Below are positions 20,701-31,840 of a stretch of DNA of 36,911 nucleotides, in pieces; positions within the stretch are counted from its first letter, which is position 1; each line of letters opens with the position of its first letter. The stretch is from NCBI GenBank assembly GCA_001414485.1, contig LLEY01000309.1, forward strand, positions 1 to 36,911. Direction: 5' to 3'. The stretch comes from Calycina herbarum (Eukaryota; Ascomycota; Leotiomycetes; Helotiales; Pezizellaceae). A model generated the notes under the pieces. The model was not told where the DNA came from. It worked only from the letters and a program-made list of their open reading frames with translations, and made no database searches. Both the position numbers and the translations under genes were made by a program.

Positions 20701-23000
20701 TTGCATACCGAAATAGTCCCAAAACGAGAATTCTGTTTAACGATATTCTGGGTATCAGAAATGCCAACTGGACTGATTACCGAGATACACTCTTACAGTT
20801 GAAAGGCGGCATAAATCCCGCAGATGTAGAGAGAAAGGTACACGAACTTTATAAACTTCTCAGTTCCAGTAGAATGGGAGAACAAGACCTGTTGTCACTC
20901 ATGTAAGTCACTTCTCATTTTGATGACCAAACCTCAGATTTTAATTAAGAGTGTTAGCAATACTTTGGAAACTGAAAGCCTGGTTTATGCTCCGCAAGAC
21001 CCTTTCTGGTTCGCACCCTCTCAATGTCTCTGGTCTAGTCCGGTCCCCGTACCGGAAAAGGCAATTCTCCATCCTTTCTATCCTGAGGAGCTCGAACGCT
21101 TTTTCCAAGACCGGTTGAAAATATCTCCAGCGTCCCTAGATACCCTAGTCGAGGGCGTCCGTTCCTTGGCACAAGGGACTCCTTCGGTAATTGCTATCAA
21201 GGGGATGATAGATGCAATCAACACAATGAATCCAAAGAAAGAAGCTCTATCATCACTTGTGGATGTCAATTTTCTTCCCATACGCCGAACTGGCTCATCT
21301 CGGGAAGGGGTTCGTCTCCAAAATTGTCGGAGTAACTTCAGTATCATAGATCGAACGAAATTGGCTGAGATATTCAGGCCACACACCGGATTCCTGGATT
21401 TTTCTTTGGAAGAGGTGCAAAATCTTGCTCCGTTCCTGAGAGCCCTAGACCTCAGTCATAAGTATCTTTCACGTCTCTGTACCGAAGAGACGGCTTGTAG
21501 TGACAGTGGACTCCTGGATTCGGTTTTAACTGAGCAATTTAGAAATAGAGCACATTACCTCCTTCGGTAAGTTAAATGCCCCATGATAAAGGATATATGT
21601 TGACAATGATAACAGCTGCGCTGTTTCGAATCGAACTCCACTTGTAGTCCAAGGGCAGTACCAAAATCTATACGACCGACTTCTGGCCACCTTGGTCTTG
21701 AGAACGGATGCCATATCAACCCAGTACAGTATTCGATACCAAAATGATGAAATCATTGGACCAATAAATCAGAACACGGGGCATGTGCATATTCAAACAC
21801 ATGAAGGCGGATGGCAGGTATTTGTTCCTCGAAATCGAGATGCTAAAGAAATCTGCTACATGGGCGAATTACCACACGCCCTGACTTCACTGTTCAAAAT
21901 CGCCGTATCGGCGGGAGAGAGCATTGGCCACGTTCTTAATTCTAGACTCGCTTTGTTAGATGAACTCATGGTAATTGATGGTATTGGAATGGTTCCAGGC
22001 TTCGAAGCGCCACGGAGAAGTGAAAGTTTGTATGAAGATAGAGAAGAGGTTGAGCAAGAATGGGTCCAAGAAAATGCCGAAGAAATCGGCCCTGCCTCGA
22101 GAGAATCTGGACGAGTTCCAAGGTCCCCATCCTCAAGCAGTTCGGAACATTCTCCTGTCCGAATCAGGACCCCCCTCCGGAGCGTCAGCCCTCAAATTCC
22201 AGAAGAATATGGATTTACGCGTGATGCATATCGGGAACTTCTTTCCCATGTCATTCGAATCGCTCGCCAGGCAGTGTTGCCACATCGCAATGCAGCGGTG
22301 TCAGGAATCGGGCAATTTCATCCCGGTTATGTTCATGACGATGCATTCGGCGTTCGGAATCAAGGACAAATGAATCATGATTTCAAAATTGGCGCTGCAG
22401 GAGAACTATATGTAAGTGCCCTCTCCCGAGTCTCGCTCCTCTGCTAATGGAAAATACAGGTGTATGAGCTTCTTGTGAAACTTCTTTCCCCTTCTTTCGG
22501 TTGGAGTAATTGGACAAGTACTATAAATAGTCATGTTTTGATTCATCCAGAATACTCTGACCGAGCTCCCTGGCCAGGCCGAAGAGAGACATCCGATATT
22601 AGGTACATCGATAGGGAAAGGCTTTTGACAAGATATCTCATTGGGACAGGCTACCTGGATGAGAATACTTGGTCGGAAGCAACCCCCGAGTACTTTATTG
22701 AAGTCAAGGCAACCACTGGCAGTTGCGAGGATCGCTTTTTCATGAGTACTAACCAGTACACCTTAGTAAGTCCAAGCTTCAAATCATTTCGATGAAGCAG
22801 TTTGCTGACCATACAAGATGCAAGAAATGGCTTTACGGGAAGACCGGGTTTCCAACAAAATATATCTGGTTTGTAGGGTTTATAATTTGGGAAGGGACAG
22901 TCTGAACGTGAAGCTTTATGTAGACCCAGAAGCCCATCGTCGTCAAGGGAGTCTGGAATTTGCGTCGCATACGTGGACAGTGAAGCCCGTCATACAGTAG
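17729..23000 (+). CDS. GHKL (Hsp90-type) ATPase fused to DUF3883/PD-(D/E)XK nuclease-like domain (NO VEIN-like)
   Basis: Large fungal relative of plant NO VEIN. Eight exons: 17729-17901, 17954-18761, 18810-20506, 20558-20902, 20958-21566, 21616-22411, 22460-22765, 22818-23000; 1638 aa. The GHKL ATPase comes first: N box ELIQNVED (73-80, with the general-base Glu and Mg-binding Asn), G1 NQDGF (105-109), G2 lid GYVGDKGIGFKSVF (130-143). The segment FLPVCTVGFN, FLLQADFLVQANREEV across intron 2 is typical of this family. A long middle region of unknown fold follows. The C-terminus shows a complete PD-(D/E)XK pattern: Glu1474 (GAAGELY), Asp1522 (SDIRY), Glu1557-x-Lys1559 (FIEVKATTG). The intron 4 acceptor is the TAG at 20955-20957; nearby AGs are less likely or shift the frame. 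No stop or frameshift, so the gene looks functional. Same strand as the Hsp70-like gene. Confidence 0.9.
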
Positions 23001-24264
23001 GGAAACAATCTTTTGACATGGTATATTTATAGTTTCACTGGTCTTGGATTCCAATAATTAGACAAGTAATAAGTCTTTCCTGAGATAATAAAAAGGTCGT
23101 AGACCCAAGATTCTCCCATCCTTCGCGATAGGTTGTCAATGACCAAAAATTATGAAGGTGGAAGAGAATCCGAGAGGAGGGGAGGGGGGGGGTTATGGAA
23201 GTGATGAGCGTTGAGGGAAGGAAGGAGCGTCCTCGAGTCTCGTCCCCAGACCGAGCCACCTCAACCAAGGCGAGGGCAGAAAAAACGAGAAGGGAAAGAA
23301 CGACCACGGCAACGTCAGAGTATAACGCCCCTCTCTCGCTCTTTTATACACGATTTATCGTCGTTGGAAAGGTATCGCGGGGGGAAGCTGGAAGCCAACG
23401 CGCCATATCTTTTGGCCCGTTTGGCTCGTGAGAAATGTCTCTCTCGTCGTCCGGTTCTTTCCAGTTAGGGCCCAGTAATCCACTCCAGAGCGAGGAAATC
23501 GAAGCCAGTTCAAGGTCGTGTCGAAGTTTCGTCAGAGAAGGAACGAAGGACACACATGACCACAGCCGCTAAAATTTTCTGTCCTATGACCTGTAAAAAA
23601 TCTATCTCTGGGCAATATCTTATGTTCACGCCTGAGGCTCAAGTATTTTTGAGAGCCAACGATTTTTTGAGATCAAGGTCCTCGCTTGAGAGTTGCCATC
23701 AAGGTGTACAGGTGTCTATCACACTGCCTCTGATATGACAGCGTAGTAACCTCTAAGTAAAAGGCTGCACGGATTCGTGCAGGAGAATTTTCGCTAAATC
23801 GATTGAATATCTACTTTATATTATTATAGCGTTGAGGTTAATTGCCTACGAGTGATACCGAGCTGCGCGAGAACCCCTGTATACTATGCGCATATACTTA
23901 TATGCCTGGGGTATAGTTTTTCTGGCAGGTGTATTCTTACTCTAGCCTAAAAGGGCTTTGATTCTTAGAAAATTGCTTTTACTCAAGGAATAACGTGAGA
24001 AGCAAAGGCACTTAATAGGTAAACCTCTTATAATAAAAAGCTTGGCTATCATGTGAGTGCCAAGCCCACCCCTGAGTGGCCGAGAACCATCAAGAAAACT
24101 TAGTAATCTACTGAGTGACTTTGGAGAATGCCACCAAAACCCTGTAAGGTAAGATGAAGTGAAAAAGTCAGGTGGTTGGAAGAGGGGAAATTTCGAAGCT
24201 TCGTTAATCCGCCGGGAAAATTTCTTTTTATAGCATTACATCATGAATTCATGAATGTGAACTC
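23001..24264. other. Gene-free transition zone to the AT-rich transposon block
   Basis: 23001-23560 has ordinary composition with a poly-G patch near 23181 and a TATAAAAG box readable on the minus strand near 23340. No gene follows it, and the open frames here are short and unsupported. From about 23740 A+T content rises. A small perfect hairpin, CTGCACG-GATT-CGTGCAG, is at 23765-23782. The zone ends at the TTTA microsatellite. Confidence 0.45.
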
Positions 24265-24343
<79 letters not shown>

Positions 24344-24592
24344 TTTCTATTTAACGTCAAGCGGAGAATAGCTCGCGTGGGCTAAATCCTAAAAGTGTCC
24401 TAAAAGAGGGCAAATGACGCTAGGGGGGTGCCCTAGGCTATAGGGATAGTAAACGAGTAAGCTAATTTACAAGAGATAGTTTAAAGAGAAGCTCCACTTT
24501 CGGAACAGCCCTTGTCCTTAATTAGTTTATAGAATTAGGGAAAGACAAAGGAGATATATAAGCAAAGAGAAAAGAAAGGAAAAGAGAGTTAA
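24265..24592 (-). mobile_element. LINE 3' end with (TAAA)n tail, left fragment
   Basis: 24265-24346 is about 20 copies of TTTA on the plus strand, so (TAAA)n on the minus strand. To its right, up to the chromovirus at 24593, lies about 245 bp that would be joined to 31841 if the chromovirus and one target duplication were removed. That restored neighbour is the C-terminal end of a minus-strand LINE. This block is therefore best read as the LINE 3' UTR and its short-repeat tail. The microsatellite-as-tail reading is inference. Confidence 0.6.
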
Positions 24593-25025
24593 TGTAACGA
24601 AACTCAAACGAACTAAACAAAGATAACTAAGTCTCGAAGGTTAGTATATAGGTAAGAAGTACAGATGCGCCAGGTCGTTTACTTAGAAGTAAACTCGTTA
24701 CTTATATCAAAGATATTAAATAATATGATAAGATTAATAACTAAAGTTGAGCACGAAGCTCCTATCTAGATAGCAGACGTACCAGTATATATAGAACCTC
24801 CGTTTCCCCTAGGTAGCTAACTCACTCGTCGAGCTAGCGATCTAACGAGCTGGTTCGCCTAGCGATCCAGCGGTCCCTTTCGTTACGTGATTATTGTAAT
24901 GAAATCCTTGGATCGCTTAGCTAACCTAACCGATCCCTAACTACTATAAGAGTATTCCGATAGTGCTTAACCTGTTAGGACGCTGCCTAGTCTTTACTTA
25001 TCACGTATATACGTGATTCGTGATA
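24593..25025 (-). repeat. 3' LTR of the chromovirus
   Basis: 433 bp, the same length as its partner at 31408-31840 and alignable without gaps. It begins TGTAACGAAAC, while its end has decayed to CGTGATA. By eye it differs from the partner at about 29 sites, all transitions. Confidence 0.93.
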
Positions 25026-25138
25026 CTATCCCCTTCTTAGCTTAGTATATCCCTACGCTTAAGTACGACCTAAGAAATATTATTAGAAGGCTAGTAGCCT
25101 TCTTCTCTTTCACTATGCTACCCGATTGTTTAGCGAAA

Positions 25139-25666
25139 TGTACTAAGTGTATCGCTCTTAGAAAAGAAATTAACTTATCTAGAATAAAAATAGCACCTTA
25201 TACCTGATATTTAAAAGCTGGTTTTATAAATAAATGTGTCGCCTCTTAAGATAAAAGTCTAAATCGCTATAGTTGTTATACAAAGAATGGCAAGACTTAC
25301 GACGTTTGTGAAGTAAACTATATACTGACTATTCGAGATTAGGAGTCTGTAGATGCTTAGATCTAACGACTAGAGGACGAGGCCGATGAGGCTATGGCAA
25401 AAGTCCTCTGGGTTAATAAGCAGAAGAAGCTGCTTTATACCCGGAAGCAGAGAATAATAGTAGCTGGTCTTAACTCTCTTAAGGAGCTAGATACTGCTAA
25501 AGAATTAGAAAGAAAGGAAAAGGAGAAAGAGGAAGAAAAGAAGCAGATAGAAGAAGAGGCTGCTAAGCTAGCTGCCCTTTCTACGCCTGACGTTTCCGAC
25601 CCTGCCCTCGCTCTAGGCCTCGACCTAGCCTTTCTTAAGTCCTTTCCTACTAACTACGTAATATAG
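25139..25666 (+). pseudogene. Cys-rich/coiled-coil accessory frame inside the chromovirus, antisense to pol
   Basis: One plus-strand frame holds together across this stretch. It starts with a CxxC motif (CTKC), with further Cys residues near 25230-25310, then LEDEADEAMAKVLWVNKQKK, a Glu/Lys-rich coiled coil (about 25490-25560), and an Ala/Pro/Asp-rich tail ending at 25666. There are five or six in-frame stops, all in the first half; the last 90 codons are open. I recall similar Cys-cluster plus coiled-coil frames near fungal retroelements, but cannot name the family. It converges on the end of pol about 50 bp away. It could be an accessory gene of the element or a captured host fragment. Confidence 0.5.
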
Positions 25667-25714
25667 GTAGACTTAGGTTTTAATGATATAACTCTTGAAG
25701 TTCCTCTAAGTACT

Positions 25715-28700
25715 AGCTAATGTTTTTTCTAAGTTCTTAAGTGTTTTCTAAATATAGGTAATCTAACTATTTTATTAAATACTTAATCTATTCTCTAATA
25801 AGTCTATAATTAAGAATCCTCTTGACTTTATACTTAGTATTTAGGTTTACTAGTTGAATTTCTATAAGTGAGGCTGGTGGTGCTCCTAGTAGTGCTGGTT
25901 TAAGTAAGGATATATAGAATACTAGATAGATATTTATTATTCTTAGTAGTACTAATTTATAATTTAAAGGTTTTTTAATATATTTGATTTTAAATGGTCT
26001 GAGTTTTTTATAATCTAATTTATTACTTAGTCTTTTTATATCGATGTTCTTTTATACTAAGTAGACTTTATCCCCCTCTTTTAGTATTAGCTCCTAACTA
26101 CGTCGTTTATTATAGTAGTATGTATTTCTTTTAGCTATAAATTATAAATCCTTTATAAGTTTCTTATATAGCTCTTTGATTTTCAAGACGTAAACATAAG
26201 TAAGCTGGTTGTCGATAGTCGTAGATAGCGGTTCTCGATATACTAATAATTTATACCTAAAATTAGTATAGAATAGCATAATAAGTATTGTTTCCGTTAC
26301 TAAACTATTATAGGTAAACTATAGTAAGGGTAGTAGTTCTACCTAGTTATCTTACTAGTAGTTTATATAATAACAAAGATATGTTTTAACTACTTAATTT
26401 ATCTGTTTATTTCCTTTATTTATTTAAGAGTAGAAAGCTATAAAGAGCTTTCTTTTTACACCTAATCGTTTTATAAGAGCGATCTAAAATTTTAAGGTAA
26501 AGAGCTTATCTCTATCTAAGAGTATTTCTTCTAGTAGTCTATATCTTAAGACTACTTCTCTAAGGAATATAAATACTAATTCCTTAGCTATACTTAACTC
26601 TATATATACTATAAGAATTATATACTTCGTAAGTCGTTCTATAATAACTAAGATTATATTATATTTAACTCCTATTATTAAGTCTTTAGATTTTAGTAGT
26701 TTAATAATAAAATCTATAGATATTAATTTCTAAGATATCTATAGTATTAGAGTAGTATTCATCTGTCTATAAAGAGTATAGTAAGAAGCTTTATTCCTAG
26801 TATAGGTATTATATTCTACTATTACTTCCTTAACTATTATAGATAACTAATTAACATAGTAATATTATCTTATCTTCTAGAGAGTTCTACGAATTCCTTA
26901 GTAACCGTAAGCAAGCACAGTATAGTATTCTTATATAAACTCCTTTATATACGAGCTAGGAACCTATAATTTCCCTTTTATATATTAATTATAACCTTTA
27001 TATATATTCTAAATCTTATCTATCTAGATGTTGTTTATTACTACTATCTCGTATATAATAAGTACTAAGTCTCTATTCTTAAGAGTTTTTAAGATCGTAA
27101 TCTTCTTATACTCCTTATTTCCCTTATATCTAGGTTTCTAGCTAAGAGTATTAGCTTAAGTATTCAACGTTCTTTTCATATACTAAATAACAATGTTAAA
27201 TCCTTCTAATATCTCTAACTATCTAGCTAATTATCTTATTATAAGTTCCTTAGTTATCGTAAACGTCTTAAAGTTCTTATAGTCAGATAAAACTATAACT
27301 AAGTATTTTACTAGCTATAAATAAATTCTTTAGTATTCTAAAGCTAATACTATAGTAAGCAGTTCCTTATTAAATATACTATAATTTTATTATACTAGGT
27401 TAAATATTTTAGAATAATATATAATAAATATAAGTTTTCCCTTCTTATTTAGTTATAAGTAAACTACACCTACTACTATATCTAAGATATCTATTTCAAT
27501 TATACTAGGTTTATCTATATTAAAATTATATAAAATAGGCTTTTCTATAAACTTTACTTTAATTTTCTAAAAAGCACCCTCTACCTATTTATTCTATATA
27601 AACTTAATAGCTTTCTTAACTAGTACTAATATTAGTTTTATAATCTTTATATAGTCTTATATAAACAGGTAGTAAAAGTTTACAAATCTAAGGAAGGACT
27701 ATACATCTTTTATATTCTCTAGTAATTTCTAGTTTAAGATATCTTAGATCTTTACTAGATCTATTTCTATTTTTCCTAAGCTAAATATCTATTCTAGAAA
27801 AAGTATCTAAGTTACTCTAAACTCGTATTTCAAGAGTTTTAACTAAGAGTTTACTTTTATAAGTCGTTATAAAACTTCTCTAATATATCCCTTATATTCT
27901 TCTTCTTTTTCTAAGAAGATTAGGATATTATCTAGGTAATAAATTACTATTACTCTTAAAAGATCTCTTAAAATATTATTATTTTATCTCTAATATATAG
28001 CTAGTATATTATATAGTCTAAATAGTATAACTATATATTCGTAAAGGCCTAATAGTAAGGCAAATACTATCTTCTATTCATCTTCGACTTTTATTTATAT
28101 AAGTCTATAAGCGTTTCGTTAATCTAGTTTCGTAAATCGTACTACCTTACCTAACTTATCCTATAAGTATTAGCTAGGTAGCAGCAGATAAGCGTCCTTA
28201 ACTATAATATAATTTACTTCTTAATAATTAATATATACTCTCCTATCTAGGTTATCTTTCTTTTTAATAATAAGTATATTTAAGATAATTAGTAACTTAG
28301 ATCTTCTAATATATCCCTTCTTAATACCTTTCTTTATATAACTTTCTATTCTCTATAGGCTTTTCTAGTTATATAACTAAAGCTTCTACTTTAAGAGGTA
28401 ATAACCCTCTTTTAATCTAATCTTATAATCCTATAAGCGATGTTTTAGTAAGGCTCGTAAGTCTTCTAGGTTTTTAAATAAAGCTTTAAATTCTCTATAC
28501 TACATAGGTATTTCGTTATCAGCTTTCTTACTAACCTATAGAGGACCCTAGACAAGGTGTCTTAGCGCTTTAAAAGAGGTAGTACTAACCTCGTTCTAGC
28601 CTTAAAGTTATAAACACGAACCCTTATATTTATATTAACTAAAAGTTATCTTCTTAGCTTTCTAGTTAATTTCTAGATTATATTTCTAAATCTATAGTAT

Positions 28701-31300
28701 ACTAAGTATTACTTCCTTACTTCCTATTTTAATAATATCAAATTATATATCTAAGTAGTATCCTTTAATATTAATTTCTATTAGAATAGTTTACTAATTA
28801 ATAATCCTATTTTAATATATAACGTTTATTCTATTAACTACTCCTAATTAATATAGTCTTATTTCTTTAATTTAGACGTTTAGCTTCTTTTAAGCTATTA
28901 AAGAAATAAAGTTACCTATTACTCCTAAGTCTATTATAACTTATAACTTTTTCCCTTCTATTTCTATAGTTATTACTAACTATTTTTCTTCTAAAGTAGT
29001 ATCTAACTTTGCTTTAATATATTAGACTTCGAAAGATCGATTTTCTTAATTATACTTCTTTCTTTCCTTATTCTTATACTATAAAAAGAATCTTACTCTT
29101 TCCTTATTAGTATATACTACCTTATATACTAATCTATATTCTATAATTCCTATAGTTTTAGAAATTTCCTCTATAAATTACTTTAATATTTATCTATAGT
29201 TATATTAGATCTATTTATAACTAGTTTCTAAAATAGCTTCTATAAACCAAAGTTCTCTTATATATAGATAATCTAAAGTAGCCTCTAATACACTTATCTC
29301 TAGTTTTATATAATAAACCTTAAATATATAGTCTCTTAAATTCTTTTCTCTAATAGTCTATATCTAGGACTAAGGAAAGAATACCACTCCTTCTTTATCT
29401 AATAATACTACTTCGTATATCTAATAATATTCTACTATTCTAGTAGGCTCTAGTAATATTCCTTTAAATCGCCTCTATAATAACTAGTCTAAAGTCAGAC
29501 TTAGTTTATATTATATCTATTATACTATTATTTCTTAAACTGTTTCTATAAACTATAGTTCTCCTACTAATAGATAGTATAATTCTTCTAGTTCTACCTT
29601 AGCCTATCTAGTTATATCGAGTTCCCTTTATTCCTAGAATAATATACTAAATAGTTATTATAAGTTATATTTTCTAAATACTAACCTATCCTTTCTAATT
29701 AATATAACTATAATATATCACTTAAATTCCTTTAATATAATATCTTCGAACAGTATCCTAAGAAAAGGGGTTTTAATTCGTCTCTTAAATCCTATTAGAG
29801 CTTACTATATCTATATACTAACTTTATTTAAAATATTATATATTTTCTATATATCCCCTACTTTAGAGTAAGTAGGTTTCTTAACTAGTTATTATTCCTA
29901 TTCTAGTTCCTTTCCTTTAATAGTTTTCTATCTAGTAATTAAGCTAACTAGAGTTATTGTTTTAGAGTTATTACTTATAATAGTATATATTATTAAGATA
30001 GTTAGGTTAACCCCTTATATTATATAAGGGCTCTAGAAGTCTAGTTTCTAGTTATTAATATATACTTATCGATTTCCTTATTTAAAGGTTCTAAGAAAAG
30101 CCTAAGTTTCTCTAACTTTAAGGTCCTTATTTCTTATTTCTTCTTCTAAACTAGAAGACGAATCTAATATCTCTAAAGAACTAGTCGATAGTAGTAATTT
30201 ATATTCTACTTAAAAAGGTTACTTAGATTCTATTACCGATTATATATTATAATATTCTTTAAGAAGTAGATCTCTATTATTATTAGTATCTTATATACTA
30301 CTAATTTCTTTATTATTTTTAATCTAGGTTCTATATCCTTATACTTCGAGCTCCTTATCTATAAGTTTAATATAATTAGTTAAAGCTACCTATTATTAAA
30401 TAGTAGTATTAATTTATTTCTTTCCCTTAAAGTCTTTCTTCTTACTATACTTATTTACTCTATAACCTAGAAGGCTATAGTTATAACATAAGTTCTACTT
30501 ACGTTAATAATTTCGCTCTTTCTAAGAAAGTCCTCCTTTCTTTAGAAAGGTTTTCTTCTACGTAGCGTTTACCTCCTTACTATACTTATTAGTATAAGAG
30601 TACTTCTACTTTCCTAACCCTTTACTCTTTTCCCCGTACCTAGAGTTACTTTTCCTAAATTCATATAAGCGGTTATCTAGTTAAACAACTTTCTTAATTA
30701 TACTTATAATAGTTAAGAATTATATATTCTATTTAACTATTTCCTTATAAATATATATCTTTAATCCTCTATAGAAGAGTTCTATAAGAGTAATCGTATC
30801 CTATCCTAACTTTGTTCTATAATATTAAAACTTATTAGTATAATCTATTACTAATCTAGTCTAATATAATTCTAAAAGCTTATATATAGCTGTTTAGATT
30901 GTATCAAAGTCTCTAAAAACTTTTCTAATAGTTGCCTTAAATCCTCTCTAAGATTTAAATATAATCTTAGTTAATTCTATTTTTCTGTCTTTATCCTTAT
31001 TTTTAAAGAAGTCCTCTAAGTATAGCTAGGCCTATTTTAATACTAATCCCCTAAGGTAGGAGATAGTAAAGATAGTTTATAAGTTATAATTACCTTCGAA
31101 CTTATTAGAGTTAAAGTTAAAGTAGATGTCTATTTAGAGAAGGAATAAGTTAAGTTCCTTTTACTTCCTATAATACGTATCTAGTATCTTAACTTTAATA
31201 GATTTAAGTGCTTTAACCTTATAGAGCTCAGGAGCGTCTAGTATACTAATATTATCGTTGTTCCTAGTTAACTATATACTAGCAGGTGTTCTTCTAGTCG
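25715..31300 (-). pseudogene. Chromovirus gag-pol, RIP-inactivated
   Basis: Read right to left. Gag is near 31250-30950 (DAPELYKVKALKSIKVKILDTY... SYLRGLALEQAWLYLEDFF). A decayed zinc knuckle lies near 30470-30510. The reverse transcriptase has YYLDNILIF near 27915-27950, where YLDDILIFS is expected; the second catalytic Asp is now Asn, a G-to-A change. RNase H and integrase follow. The integrase C-terminus (EGDKVYLVQKNIDIKR, LRPFKIKYI) is near 26080-25960. A chromodomain-like end (KYKVKRILNYRLIREQIKYL) is near 25840-25780. Many TAA/TAG stops make it non-functional. The chromodomain places it among chromoviruses, which tend to insert in heterochromatin. Confidence 0.85.
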
Positions 31301-31407
31301 TACTTCTAGATGTTCCTATAACGTTGACTTAACTAGTATTCGAGCTAGCTACTATAGCAGGAGTTGCTAGGGCTATAGTAACTAAACTTCTAAGTAGGTG
31401 CTTAAAG

Positions 31408-31840
31408 TATAACGAAACTTAAATAAACTAAACAAAGATAACTAAGTCTCGAAGGTTAGTATATAAGTAAGAAGTATAGATACGCTAGGTCGTTTACTTA
31501 GAAGTGAACTCGTTACTTATATCAAAGATATTAAATAATATAATAAGATTAATAACTAAAGTTAAGCACGAAGCTCCTATCTAGATAGCAGACGTACTAG
31601 TATATATAGAACCTCCGTTTCCCCTAGGTAGCTAACTCGCTCGTCGAGCTAGCGATCTAATAAGCTAGTTCGCCTAGCGATCCAGCGGTCTCTTTCGTTA
31701 CGTAATCATCGTAATAAAATCCTTAGATCGCTTAGCTAACCTAACCGATCCCTAACTACTATAAGAGTATTCCGATAGTGCTTAACCTGTCAGGACGCTG
31801 CCTAGTCTTCACTTATCACGTGTGCACGTGATTCGTAACA
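31408..31840 (-). repeat. 5' LTR of the chromovirus
   Basis: 433 bp. Its intact end reads CGTAACA; its other end has TA in place of the expected TG. Together the two copies restore the TG...CA termini typical of LTRs. Confidence 0.93.

Larger units (their letters stand above)
24593..31840 (-). mobile_element. Complete chromovirus (Ty3/gypsy LTR retrotransposon), 7248 bp, RIP-decayed
   Basis: Two 433-bp direct LTRs bound it. A 5-bp target duplication, GTTAA, lies at 24588-24592 and 31841-31845. Gag-pol runs on the minus strand, so the 5' LTR is the right-hand one. The coding region is full of TAA/TAG stops and TpA. A Cys-rich coiled-coil frame on the opposite strand lies between the end of pol and the 3' LTR. 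The element is nested inside a LINE. Confidence 0.93.

Noticed and set aside
23195..23553. Short frames on both strands in the flank of the GHKL gene, with a TATAAAAG box
   Set aside because: Low complexity, some with non-ATG starts, no domain. A promoter-like box without a following gene is not enough.
24070..24095. GAGTGGCCGAG, resembling a tRNA A box (Leu/Ser type)
   Set aside because: No B box follows at tRNA spacing and no acceptor stem is present.
24176..24385. Open frame encoding a long repeated YLFI run
   Set aside because: It is only the translation of the TTTA microsatellite; no gene.
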